DNA of 64,000 bases, taken from positions 1,364,001 through 1,428,000 of the forward strand of contig NZ_CP115608.1 in assembly GCF_027797465.1 (NCBI RefSeq), read 5' to 3'. Position numbers and translations under genes: made by a program. Below, piece after piece: positions 51,497-60,406 of this stretch. The notes beneath the pieces were generated by a model. It saw only the letters and a list, made by a program, of their open reading frames with translations. It was not told where the DNA came from and did not search any database. Origin of the DNA: Campylobacter sp. CN_NE2. GTDB lineage: Bacteria > Campylobacterota > Campylobacteria > Campylobacterales > Campylobacteraceae. How positions within the stretch are numbered: position 1 is the first letter of the stretch; each line of letters begins with the position of its first letter.

Positions 51497-52169
51497 AAGT
51501 CAAATTTATGAAATAACGCCATTTACGATGCTCGATTTTGGCGAACTGACTGCTTGTATCGTCTGGTTTGTGGGTTGCAATATGCGCTGTATTTATTGTT
51601 ACAATACCCAGCTAGTCGTAAGCGAAGGAAATGTCGGCTATGAAGAGCTGAGTGAGTTTTTGAAATCTCGCGTAGATAAGCTTGACGGCGTTGTTTTTAG
51701 CGGTGGCGAATGCACACAAAATGTCGATTTTTTTTATTTGGCAAGGGAAGTTAAAAGGCTTGGGTTTAAACTTAAAATTGACACAAACGGCTCTAATCCA
51801 AATATCTTAAAAAAGGCAATAGAAGAGAATTTGATAGATTTTATCGCACTTGATTTTAAAGGCGATGAAAAACACTTTGAATTTATTACAAATTCAAATT
51901 TGTATTCCAATTTTTTACAATCGTTGCGTTATTTAGTAAGTATAAATTTTGACTTTGAAGTGAGAACAACCGTCCATAGTGATTTTATTGATGAAAAATT
52001 GATAGAAAAAATGGCAAAAATTTTAGAAAACGAAGGTTATAAAGGGACATATTTTTTGCAAAATTTTTTATATACAGGGGAAAATTTTGGTTGTATCGGC
52101 GAACCTGTGAGTAAATTTGATCCAAGCAAAATAAATTCAAATTTAAAAATTTCATTACGGAATTTTTAG
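51489..52169 (+). CDS. nrdG: Anaerobic ribonucleotide reductase activase (radical SAM)
   Basis: A 226-residue radical SAM enzyme that installs the glycyl radical on NrdD. The 4Fe-4S motif is C-x3-C-x2-C (Cys30, Cys34, Cys37 in VGCNMRCIYCYN); VFSGGECTQNVDF is the GGE motif and LKIDTNGSNP the SAM ribose site. GTG at 51489 overlaps the end of the glycyl-radical gene by 8 bp, so the three genes form one coupled operon. It is slightly longer than E. coli NrdG (154), as in the PflA-like epsilonproteobacterial forms. Confidence 0.92.
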   Translation: MHKSQIYEITPFTMLDFGELTACIVWFVGCNMRCIYCYNTQLVVSEGNVGYEELSEFLKSRVDKLDGVVFSGGECTQNVDFFYLAREVKRLGFKLKIDTNGSNPNILKKAIEENLIDFIALDFKGDEKHFEFITNSNLYSNFLQSLRYLVSINFDFEVRTTVHSDFIDEKLIEKMAKILENEGYKGTYFLQNFLYTGENFGCIGEPVSKFDPSKINSNLKISLRNF

Positions 52170-52202
52170 GTCTGAATTATAAATTTTTCAAACTTTTTTA
52201 GC

Positions 52203-52208
52203 TAGAAT
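52203..52208 (+). promoter_or_regulatory. Putative -10 box (TAGAAT) of nrdB
   Basis: TTTTTTAGC-TAGAAT lies 30 nt before the nrdB ATG in the 68-bp gap after nrdG, so the aerobic gene may be separately controlled. Confidence 0.55.
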
Positions 52209-52237
52209 TACCGATAAATTTATTTAAGGAAAATGCA

Positions 52238-53260
52238 ATGAATAGGAAAAAAATCTACAATCCGTTTTCTGATGAAACGCTTACAAATCGCAAGGTTTTT
52301 GGCGGAAATCCGCAAGGAATTTTAAATTTCACAAAAGCAAAGTATCAATGGGCTTTGAAATTATGGGACATAATGGAAGCAAACACTTGGTTTCCAAAAG
52401 AAGTCGATACAACTGATGATGTCAGGGATTATAATTTCAACCTAACAGCTGCCGAAAAACGCATGTATGATTTGGTTTGGAGCCAACTTATCTCAATGGA
52501 TAGCTTCCAAACAAACAACTTAGCTGATAATATAAACCCTTATATAACAGCCCCTGAAATCAATGCAATTTTAGCGCGTCAAGCCTACGAAGAAGCAAAT
52601 CACTCAAAAAGCTACGCCGTTATGGTCGAAGCCATTTGCGAAAATACCGATTTGATTTATGAAATGGAAAAACACGACGATGTTTTGCGCGAGAAAAATG
52701 ACTACATTTCAAGCATTTACGAAGAGCTTGCGGGCGAAGTTACCGAAGATAAACTGCTTTTAGCTATGGTTGCAAATCAAATTTTAGAAGGAATTTATTT
52801 TTATAGCGGATTTACTTCGATTTATGCGTTAGCTCGTGCCGGAAAAATGCTGGGTTCAGCGCAAATGATTCGCTTTATTCAAAGAGATGAAATCACGCAT
52901 TTATTGCTTTTCCAAAATATGATAAATTCGGTTCGCAAGGAACGACCTGATCTTTTCCACGAGCGAAATATAAATAAAATTTATGAAATGTTTGAAGCGG
53001 CAGGAAATTTGGAAATCAAATGGGGAAAATATATCACAGATAACCAAATAATGGGCTTTACAGATGATATTATCGAAGAGTATATTCACTATTTAGTAGA
53101 TCAACGCTTGCTCGCAATCGGTTTAGAGAAAAAATATAATGCAACTCACCCGATAAAATGGGTTGATGATTTTTCTAAATTTAACGATCAAAAGTCGAAT
53201 TTTTTTGAAAGTAAGGTTACGAACTACTCAAAAGGTAGCCTAAGTTTCGACGATTTTTAA
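52238..53260 (+). CDS. nrdB: Class I ribonucleotide reductase, beta (radical) subunit
   Basis: A 340-residue ferritin-fold subunit housing the dimetal cofactor and tyrosyl radical. All ligands are in place: Asp88, Glu119, His122, Glu184, Glu218, His221 ([26 protein letters not shown]), with radical Tyr126. The C-terminus GSLSFDDF is the tail that binds the alpha subunit. The alpha subunit gene is not in the window. It follows the class III genes directly, so aerobic and anaerobic systems are clustered. ATG has AAGGAAAATGCA upstream. Confidence 0.94.
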   Translation: MNRKKIYNPFSDETLTNRKVFGGNPQGILNFTKAKYQWALKLWDIMEANTWFPKEVDTTDDVRDYNFNLTAAEKRMYDLVWSQLISMDSFQTNNLADNINPYITAPEINAILARQAYEEANHSKSYAVMVEAICENTDLIYEMEKHDDVLREKNDYISSIYEELAGEVTEDKLLLAMVANQILEGIYFYSGFTSIYALARAGKMLGSAQMIRFIQRDEITHLLLFQNMINSVRKERPDLFHERNINKIYEMFEAAGNLEIKWGKYITDNQIMGFTDDIIEEYIHYLVDQRLLAIGLEKKYNATHPIKWVDDFSKFNDQKSNFFESKVTNYSKGSLSFDDF

Positions 53261-53314
53261 ATGTCTTGTGGAATTGAAATATTTTTGTTTTTAATTCCCC
53301 AGACTTGAACGGAT

Positions 53315-53394
53315 TAAGGCGTAAATTCGGACAATTCCTACGCTCACTACCGACAAAGGTAGCTTCACTTGAAATCGTCCGAATTTACGCCTTA
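53315..53394. repeat. Palindromic intergenic element with 18-bp stem (element C)
   Basis: TAAGGCGTAAATTCGGAC (53315-53332) and its perfect complement (53377-53394) enclose a second hairpin CTACC-GACAAA-GGTAG (53347-53362). Architecture resembles elements A and B; sequence is mostly different. Confidence 0.75.
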
Positions 53395-53451
53395 CTACGC
53401 CTATGCTGTCTTGAATATTTTTTTATAAATTAAACAAAATCGCATAATTTG

Positions 53452-53488
53452 TCATTGCGAGAAATGCGAAGCATTTCGAAGCAATCGC
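53452..53488 (+). repeat. TCATTGCGAG hairpin repeat, copy 2
   Basis: TCATTGCGAG, then AAATGC-GAA-GCATTT, then CGAAGCAATCGC. It shares the outer words and GAA loop with copy 1 at 6768-6802, while the inner stem is replaced by a different, still complementary pair. Confidence 0.75.
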
Positions 53489-53624
53489 TAGTGGTTAAAT
53501 TCGCTGTTTGCTATTTTATAAATTCAAAATTACGAATTTGTTGTTGCAAAAATTCATAAAAATCTTAAATTTAAGCAAATTTATCTTAAAATATCGCCGT
53601 TAAATTTAAAAAATTAGGATACAA

Positions 53625-54311
53625 ATGCAACCTTTGGAAAAAGCAAGATGCGCGAAAATGGCGGACGAAATCGCCGATAAAATTCAAATCAGCCCAAATT
53701 TATATGAAGCATTTTGCGCCATTTCTCGTTCTGAGTTTGTCCCTGTTTCAGCTTACGCATTTAGCCTAAATGCCCAACCCATTTTAGGAAATCAATGGAT
53801 AAGTTCGCCTTTGACGGTGGCGAAAATGACAATGGCATTAGAGCTAGAAAACGCCGATAGTGTCCTAGAAATCGGCTGTGGAAGTGGTTATCAAGCTGCC
53901 ATTTTAAGTAAAATCGTGCGAAGAGTTTTTACAATCGAACGCATAGAACGCTTAGTAAAAGAAGCCAAAAAACACTTTGCAAATTTAAATTTAAGCAACA
54001 TAAATGTGCGTTACGATGATGGAAATGCAGGCTGGAAAGACTATGCTCCTTATGATAGAATTTTGCTCTCAGCGGCCGCAAAACAGATCGACAAACGGCT
54101 TTTTGATCAGCTTACAATGGGCGGAATTTTGGTTGCCCCGATTGAGAAAAACGGCGTTCAACAAATCATCAAATATACAAAAATGCCTTTACCGAATTTA
54201 AGCACAAATGGGGCTTTAAATTTTGATAAAACAGGCGAAAAATCGTATCGTATCGTAGAAAAAATCATAGAATCTTGCGAATTTGTGCCGCTTCTTAGCG
54301 GACGAGAATAA
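53625..54311 (+). CDS. pcm: Protein-L-isoaspartate O-methyltransferase
   Basis: A 228-residue SAM-dependent enzyme that methylates isoaspartyl residues to repair aged proteins. ISRSEFVPVSAYAFSLNAQP and NQWISSPLTVAKMTMALELE match the substrate-binding N-terminus; the SAM motif is VLEIGCGSGYQAAILSKIV (about 80-98), followed by RRVFTIERIERL and RYDDGNAGW. GILVAPIEKNGVQQIIKYTK ends the fold. Slightly longer than the E. coli enzyme at the C-terminus. ATG has TTAGGATACAA upstream. It stands alone. Confidence 0.93.
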   Translation: MQPLEKARCAKMADEIADKIQISPNLYEAFCAISRSEFVPVSAYAFSLNAQPILGNQWISSPLTVAKMTMALELENADSVLEIGCGSGYQAAILSKIVRRVFTIERIERLVKEAKKHFANLNLSNINVRYDDGNAGWKDYAPYDRILLSAAAKQIDKRLFDQLTMGGILVAPIEKNGVQQIIKYTKMPLPNLSTNGALNFDKTGEKSYRIVEKIIESCEFVPLLSGRE

Positions 54312-54386
54312 ATTTAAAATTGATTGTATTTTAATAACTTTTACACTAAAATTCATAAATTTTTAACTAAATTCAAAGGATAAAAA

Positions 54387-56192
54387 ATGTTAGAAACGAG
54401 TCCTGAAAATGTCAAATTAATGGTTGAGAGCTGGAAAATCCATAACAAAAATCAATTTTGGGTAAAAAAATCAAACAATATAGCAAAATATTTAGGCGAA
54501 TTAAGGGCAGTTTTAGGCTCATTTAATGAAACAGAAAATGATTTTTTTCAGAATTTTTATATAAATTCAAGCGACGGAAATATTCATAGCACGAAAATTT
54601 TAGAACTTGGTGAAAAATACGAACGAGCCGAGTTTTTCTTTATTGATAAAATTTTAGAATCAAATATGACTTCGCACTATTATGATTTTGTTTTTAAAAA
54701 TAAAATTATCGCCAAAAAAGAAATTTTTCAAAATGCTTCTGCTCTAAGCGTTGAAAATACGCTAAAAGGGGAAGATAAAAGCATAATTTCACTTTATGTA
54801 TTTATCGAAAATGTTGCTAAAAATTTTAACACAACTTGTGCCGATAGGACACAAAGAGATGAATTTAAAGGAAAGTTAGTCAAATTTTATGATGCTATTT
54901 TTAAGATTTTTTATACCATCGGCGGCGAGATTTCGCTTTTTTATTTTGATTTAGTTTTGCATAATCAGCCTTTGATTTTAGTCGAATTTATAAAAACCGC
55001 CATTAATGCGACTTCATTTGATGAGATTGAGCTTTATCTGACAGATGACGGACTTTTGAATTTTAAAATTGCGGACAATGAAAATTTTCATCGCATAGAA
55101 AAAAATGAACTTTATACGATAGCTTCTGCGTTTGCGATGTTAAATGAAACATTTCCGAGTTTTATTTATTCTGCTGAAAACGCAGAAATATTAGAGCAAA
55201 CTTTTGGCGAAAAAATATCAAATTTTAGCGATTTTCAAAGATTATGTGATAAATTTCTAAGCGAATTTTCTCCGTATCCAAGTGATGCAAATTCGTTGAT
55301 GAAATATATTTATACCGGGTTATTTTTTGATTATATCAAAAATTTCAAATCAGAAGAAATTGCCAAAAATACCATTTTTTATGGAGCTGTGGGTTCGGGC
55401 AAAAGTAGAAAAATAGCAGAAATTATCAAATCAAAAAAATTAAGTCCTGATAGATTTAGCTATATTTCGCTTCACCGAAGTTACGATTATAGCGACATTA
55501 TCGATGGTTTTGTCGGAAGCGAATTTACAAACGGTGAATTTAAACAAATTTGTAAAAAGGCTCTAAGCGATCCACAAAATGAATATTATTTGGTAATAGA
55601 TAATATTAATTGCGGTAAATTTGATGAAATTTTTGGCGAGACAATTGAACTTTTAAAAAAACGCTACGATCAAAATGAGCCGTTTTCGATGATACGCACG
55701 AAAAATTCGCACATCATCGACAAATTTGACGAAGTCAAAAAGGCTGAATTTAGCGTGGTTGTAGAAAATGGCAGGTCGTATTTTGCGGTGCCAAAAAATT
55801 TATACATTTTATGTGCTACAAATGGCAAAAATGACGGCATTTCGCCATCATCTGCTAAGGTTTTTAACTGGGTCAAAATGGGTTGTAATTATAGCGTTAT
55901 CGAAGATACGCTAAATGAAGAAAAGATTAAAAATTCAGCCGCTTGCGTGGCTGTGTGCCGAAATTTAAACGATTTTATCGCCAAAGACGGTCGTTTGGGC
56001 ACTGAAATAGGGCATGGTATTTTTATGAAACTAGTTGATTTTCAAAGCAATTCCCAAATCACACAAGATGGCTTAAATAGCTTTTTTAGCGAAGTTTTAG
56101 AACCGATTTTAGAGTGTTGTTATATTTCCAAAAATAGCGATACAATGGCAAATAAACAAATATCTGCTATAAAAGATATTTTTAAATTATAA
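54387..56192 (+). CDS. McrB-like AAA+ ATPase, divergent, without McrC partner
   Basis: A 601-residue protein. The N-terminal half (1-320) is unrecognised, charged and mostly helical. The C-terminal half is an AAA+ module of the McrB type: P-loop GAVGSGKSRK (about 332-341), Walker B YYLVIDNINCGKFDEIFGE (about 400-418) and the VPKNLYILCATN strand (about 468-479) of McrB's VPxNxYxxGTMN. Three key features are altered: Walker B Glu is Asn (DN for DE), the NTADRS motif is NGKNDG, and the RRRF arginine-finger stretch is missing. No McrC nuclease gene follows. Role is unknown; a decayed defence ATPase or a repurposed one are both possible. ATG has AAAGGATAAAAA upstream. Confidence 0.72.
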   Translation: MLETSPENVKLMVESWKIHNKNQFWVKKSNNIAKYLGELRAVLGSFNETENDFFQNFYINSSDGNIHSTKILELGEKYERAEFFFIDKILESNMTSHYYDFVFKNKIIAKKEIFQNASALSVENTLKGEDKSIISLYVFIENVAKNFNTTCADRTQRDEFKGKLVKFYDAIFKIFYTIGGEISLFYFDLVLHNQPLILVEFIKTAINATSFDEIELYLTDDGLLNFKIADNENFHRIEKNELYTIASAFAMLNETFPSFIYSAENAEILEQTFGEKISNFSDFQRLCDKFLSEFSPYPSDANSLMKYIYTGLFFDYIKNFKSEEIAKNTIFYGAVGSGKSRKIAEIIKSKKLSPDRFSYISLHRSYDYSDIIDGFVGSEFTNGEFKQICKKALSDPQNEYYLVIDNINCGKFDEIFGETIELLKKRYDQNEPFSMIRTKNSHIIDKFDEVKKAEFSVVVENGRSYFAVPKNLYILCATNGKNDGISPSSAKVFNWVKMGCNYSVIEDTLNEEKIKNSAACVAVCRNLNDFIAKDGRLGTEIGHGIFMKLVDFQSNSQITQDGLNSFFSEVLEPILECCYISKNSDTMANKQISAIKDIFKL

Positions 56193-56206
56193 ATTTGATT
56201 TAAAAG

Positions 56207-56240
56207 GATTAAATTTGGCGCCATTTTGCCAAATTTAATC
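56207..56240. terminator. Bidirectional terminator, McrB-like gene / YcxB-like gene
   Basis: GATTAAATTTGGC and GCCAAATTTAATC form a perfect 13-bp stem with an 8-nt loop between the convergent stop codons. Confidence 0.75.
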
Positions 56241-56758
56241 TAAATTTCCACATTTTCTATTTTTATATTTTGTTTTTGGCTTAGGTTTTGTGCTATTTGA
56301 GCTATTTCGTCTGTTTTTGGAAGCACAATATGAACGCTTTTATCAAAGCCTAAAAAATAATTTTCATCAGTGCAAACTATTCTTTTTAGCAAACTAATAT
56401 CAAAAATTTCGCTAGGTTTTGGTGTGTTATCAGGTGAAAATGAAATTTTGTCATCTTCAACTATAAAATTCATTTTTGAATCGCTAAGATTTAAATTTTC
56501 TACTTTTTTGATATTTTTCTCTATGTTTTTGTTGTAAAATTTTGGAAAATATATCAGCCAAAGAGCTGCTAAAATAGTAGAAATAATCGTAGTAAATGGT
56601 GAAAATTTCAAAAGTGTATCTGTGATGATACCCACTAGTATAAATTCAAAAGGAATCGCGTAAGTGCTAAAAAATCGTTGTTTTTTCGCACTTTTGCTAT
56701 GATTAAGCATAAATTTATTCAAATTTGTAACATCTTTGTTGGTAACCGTAACTTCCAT
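56240..56758 (-). CDS. YcxB-like membrane protein
   Basis: A 172-residue protein with an N-terminal cytoplasmic stretch, two helices (about 30-48 and 52-71, FILVGIITDTLLKFSPFTTI onward) and a C-terminal soluble domain (MNFIVEDDKISFSPDNTPKP, IFDISLLKRIVCTDENYFLG) resembling the YcxB-like C-terminal domain of small membrane proteins. Function unknown. ATG follows GGAGACGAT. Converges on the McrB-like gene. A parallel with the 156-residue membrane protein at 5581-6051 (same helix-helix-beta layout) is visible but weak in sequence. Confidence 0.65.
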   Translation of the reverse strand: MEVTVTNKDVTNLNKFMLNHSKSAKKQRFFSTYAIPFEFILVGIITDTLLKFSPFTTIISTILAALWLIYFPKFYNKNIEKNIKKVENLNLSDSKMNFIVEDDKISFSPDNTPKPSEIFDISLLKRIVCTDENYFLGFDKSVHIVLPKTDEIAQIAQNLSQKQNIKIENVEI

Positions 56759-56880
56759 ATCGTCTCCGTAAAATAAAAATCCTGCAATTTTAACAAATTC
56801 GGGCTTAAATTTTTACGATTTTTATAGTTTTAAAGCAAAAATTTGGTAGGATTTTATGTTCAAACTAAAAAGGTATTTTA

Positions 56881-59800
56881 ATGGGAAATTTATTTAATAT
56901 CAAAGGTTTTTGGGCGTTTATAGCTATAATGTTTATAAACGCTAGTGTTGATTTAGGACATAAAATCACAATCCAAAATGTGCTTTTTAAGAGCTTTGAC
57001 GGCGAATTTTTAGCGATTACAACGGCGATTGTAAATATGCTAATTTTGCTTCCGTTTATCCTATTTTTTAGCGTTGCAGGTTTTGTAAATGACAAATTCT
57101 CGCGCACAAAAGTCATAAGAGCTATGGCGTTACTTGGCGTTTTGCTTACGCTTTTAATCACGATTAGCTACTATTTTGGCTGGTTTTATGCTGCATTTGC
57201 GCTTACTCTTTTACTTGCATTTCAAAGTGCGATTTATTCGCCTGCAAAATATGGTCTAATAAAACGCTTTGTCGGACTTGAAAATTTGGGAACCGCAAAC
57301 GGCTTGATTCAAGGAATCACGGTCGTTGCGATACTTTTTGCTTCATTGATTTTTTCTATAATTTTTGAAAAAATCGTCGTTGTCGGCGATGGCATAAACG
57401 AAACTTTGCAGTCGATTTGGTTTATCGGCGTTATTTTGGTGATTTGCGCGATAGCAGAAGCTGTTTTTGCATTTAAAATTCCATATTTTGAAGCTACAAA
57501 TAGTGAAGCCAAATTTGAAGCAAAAAAATACTACACGCTAGGATATTTAAAAGAAAATTTAAATTTTGTGCTAAAAAGTAGTAATGTTCTGCTTTGCACG
57601 CTCGGACTTGGCGTATTTTGGGGCGTTTCGCAGCTTATTATCGCCGTTTTTCCGGCTCATTTTAAGGCAATTACCGGCATCGATAATGCAGCATTGGTTC
57701 AGCTGATTTTAGCGATGAGTATCATAGGGATCACGCTTGGTTCTATAACGGCGGGAAATTATTGCAAAAAACATATTGAAATGGGAATTGTGCCGTTTGG
57801 TGCGTTTGGTCTATTTTTGTGTTTAATGGGATTAGCAAATTCGCACTCTGTGTTTTGGATGATGGTTGCTAGTTTTGGATTTGGTTTTGCCGGGGGAATT
57901 TTTATCGTTCCTTTAAATGCAAATATCCAATTTTTCACGCCAGAACACAAAATGGGTCGCGTTTTGGCAGGAAGTAATTTTGTTCAAAATATTTTTATGC
58001 TTTTTGCCCTTGTTTTGGTTATTTTGCTTGTTAAATTTCCTATTGCCACAAGGCATATTTTGATTTTAGCAGCCATTTGTGTTTTGATAAGTGCGCTTTT
58101 TGCGATTAAATACTTACCGCATTTGTTTGTACGAATTTTGGCAATTCCTTTCCTAAAAATGGGCTATAAAGTAAATGTCGATGGCGTTGAAAATATACCA
58201 CAAACAGGCGGTGTTTTGTTGCTTGGAAATCACATTAGCTGGATTGATTGGGCTGTCGTGCAAATCGCTTCCCCGCGCCCAATAAAATTTGCTATGCACA
58301 GAAGCTTTTACGATCTTTGGTATCTAAAATGGTTTTTGGAAATTTTCAAAGTTATTCCGATTGGCGCAGGAGTTAGCAAAAGCGCCATTGAAACTATTAG
58401 AACGAAATTAAACAACGGCGAAGTTGTAGCACTTTTCCCGGAAGGTCATATCAGCTACAACGGACGAATCGATGAATTCCAGCACGGCTTTGAAGTCGCA
58501 GCAGCCGATACTAACGCAAAAATCGTGCCGTTTTACATAAGGGGGCTTTGGGGTTCGACATTTTCAAGAGCCGACAAAAACTACAAAAAACTATTTTCAA
58601 AACACGGCAAATCGGCACTTCGTGTAAGTTTTGGCAAACCAATGGATATAAATTCAAAAGCACCGCAAGTCAAAGAAAAAGTGGTTGAATTATCATTTTT
58701 TAGCTGGGAAAAATATTTAAATTCGCTAGAACCTATGCAGTATAACTGGCTAAAACAGGCTAAAAGCAATCTTTTTAAAAAGGTTATGGTCGATACAACG
58801 GGACTAACAATGACAAATTTAAAGGTGCTAACGGCTTCGATTTTATTTCACAATAAATTTGAGAAAATTCTTGGTAAAAATAAAAATGTCGGCGTTGTTT
58901 TGCCAAGCTCGGTTATGGGAAGTATTGTAAATTTGGTGCTTTTTATGCTGGGAAAAGTCGTTGTAAATTTAAACTACACTTTAAGCGAAGAAAATTTAAT
59001 CAAATGCTCTGAAATGGCTGAGTTAGAGCATATCATAACTTCTCGCACCTTTATCGAACGCTTAAAAGGTCGTGGATTTGACCTAGAAAGCAGTATCGGT
59101 GAGAAGCTAGTTTTCCTTGAAGACATAGGCAAAGAAATTTCGCAAAATGAGCGAGTAAAAGCACTTTTAAAAGCAGTTTTGTTGCCTAAATTTATGCTTG
59201 ATTTTCTATATTTTCACTACACAAAAATCGACGATGAAGCGGTGATTTTATTTAGTAGCGGAAGCGAAGGCAACCCAAAAGGTGTGGTTTTGACGCATAA
59301 AAATTTAATGGCAAATATAAAACAAATCGCAGATTTGGTAAATGCTAGTAAAAATGAAGCGATTTTGGCAAATTTGCCGATTTTCCACTGCTTTGGACTA
59401 ACGGTAACTGCGTATTTTCCGTTAAATGAAGGATTGCTTAGCATACATGTGCCTGATCCAACAGATGCATTTAGTGTCGGTAAAATGGCGGCAAAATATG
59501 GTGCGAGTTTGATGTTTGGCACTTCGACATTTTTGCGAATTTATACCAAAAATAAAAAATTAAATCCGTTGATGTTTTCAACTCTTCGCTTAGTCGTAGC
59601 AGGTGCCGAAAAACTAAATTCGGTGGTTCGCCAAGAATTTAAGATTAAATTTGGTATAGAAGCCTACGAAGGATACGGCGCAACCGAAACTGCGCCTGTG
59701 GTTTGTATAAATACGCCAAACATTTTAGAGCCTGATTTTTTTGGCGAACTAATTTTTAATAAACCAGGAAGCGTTGGGCTAACACTACCGGGAACTATCG

Positions 59801-60324
59801 TAAAAATCGTAGATCCAAATAGCTATGAAGAGCTTAAAAACGGCAAACAAGGCTTGGTTTTAATCGGCGGAAGCCAAGTTATGAAGGAATATTATAAAAA
59901 TCCTGAAAAAACTGCCGAAGTCATCATCGAAAATGACGGCGTTAGATACTATAAAAGTGGCGATATAGGCTATAAGGACGACGATGGATTTTTATTTATC
60001 ACTGATCGCCTTTCTAGATTTGCTAAAATCGGTGGCGAGATGATAAGTTTGGGCGCAGTTGAGAGTGCGTTAAGTGAAATTTTTAAAGATGAGATAAATT
60101 TTGCGTGTGCAAATGTTAGCGATGATAAAAAAGGCGAAAAAATCGTAATGCTTTATAGCGGTGAGCTAGGCGAAAGTGAGATTAATGAGCGGATAAAAAG
60201 CTCGAAAATCACGGGCATTATGCAACCAAGCGTAATCAAAAAAATCGATGAAATCCCTGTGCTTGGTAGCGGAAAAGTAAATTTCAAAGCGTTAAAAGAG
60301 TTAGCGAATACTTTGAGCGAGTAA
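56881..60324 (+). CDS. aas: Three-domain LplT-PlsC-Aas fusion (lysophospholipid uptake and acylation)
   Basis: A 1147-residue inner-membrane fusion. Residues 1 to about 415 are a 12-helix MFS transporter of the LplT type (KGFWAFIAIMFINASVDLGH). About 435-620 is a PlsC-type acyltransferase with NHISWIDW (H-x4-D) and FPEGHIS. About 640-1147 is an adenylate-forming acyl-ACP synthetase with LFSSGSEGNPKGVVLTH (about 790), YEGYGATETAPVVCINTP, YKSGDIGYKDDDGF and catalytic Lys near GSGKVNFKAL. Together they would flip lysophospholipid inward and re-acylate it. In E. coli LplT is a separate protein from Aas. ATG lies 8 bp after AAAAAGG. Monocistronic; a short gap leads to waaC. Confidence 0.9.
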   Translation: MGNLFNIKGFWAFIAIMFINASVDLGHKITIQNVLFKSFDGEFLAITTAIVNMLILLPFILFFSVAGFVNDKFSRTKVIRAMALLGVLLTLLITISYYFGWFYAAFALTLLLAFQSAIYSPAKYGLIKRFVGLENLGTANGLIQGITVVAILFASLIFSIIFEKIVVVGDGINETLQSIWFIGVILVICAIAEAVFAFKIPYFEATNSEAKFEAKKYYTLGYLKENLNFVLKSSNVLLCTLGLGVFWGVSQLIIAVFPAHFKAITGIDNAALVQLILAMSIIGITLGSITAGNYCKKHIEMGIVPFGAFGLFLCLMGLANSHSVFWMMVASFGFGFAGGIFIVPLNANIQFFTPEHKMGRVLAGSNFVQNIFMLFALVLVILLVKFPIATRHILILAAICVLISALFAIKYLPHLFVRILAIPFLKMGYKVNVDGVENIPQTGGVLLLGNHISWIDWAVVQIASPRPIKFAMHRSFYDLWYLKWFLEIFKVIPIGAGVSKSAIETIRTKLNNGEVVALFPEGHISYNGRIDEFQHGFEVAAADTNAKIVPFYIRGLWGSTFSRADKNYKKLFSKHGKSALRVSFGKPMDINSKAPQVKEKVVELSFFSWEKYLNSLEPMQYNWLKQAKSNLFKKVMVDTTGLTMTNLKVLTASILFHNKFEKILGKNKNVGVVLPSSVMGSIVNLVLFMLGKVVVNLNYTLSEENLIKCSEMAELEHIITSRTFIERLKGRGFDLESSIGEKLVFLEDIGKEISQNERVKALLKAVLLPKFMLDFLYFHYTKIDDEAVILFSSGSEGNPKGVVLTHKNLMANIKQIADLVNASKNEAILANLPIFHCFGLTVTAYFPLNEGLLSIHVPDPTDAFSVGKMAAKYGASLMFGTSTFLRIYTKNKKLNPLMFSTLRLVVAGAEKLNSVVRQEFKIKFGIEAYEGYGATETAPVVCINTPNILEPDFFGELIFNKPGSVGLTLPGTIVKIVDPNSYEELKNGKQGLVLIGGSQVMKEYYKNPEKTAEVIIENDGVRYYKSGDIGYKDDDGFLFITDRLSRFAKIGGEMISLGAVESALSEIFKDEINFACANVSDDKKGEKIVMLYSGELGESEINERIKSSKITGIMQPSVIKKIDEIPVLGSGKVNFKALKELANTLSE

Positions 60325-60406
60325 AGAGCGAGTTTAATTGCCCTTTACCGCTTTTTTAGGATTTTTTTTATAAAATATTTAGTTAAATTTAAAAACGGAA
60401 AAAAGA

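Larger units (their letters stand above)
53261..53624. other. 364-bp intergenic region with two repeat elements
   Basis: No gene. It holds a long palindromic element (53315-53394) and a TCATTGCGAG hairpin (53452-53488), then AT-rich sequence with the pcm promoter, perhaps TAAAAT near 53585. Confidence 0.7.

Noticed and set aside
53261-53624. CRISPR-like repeats in the intergenic region after nrdB
   Set aside because: The repeats are inverted within single elements and not regularly spaced direct repeats; no cas genes are present.
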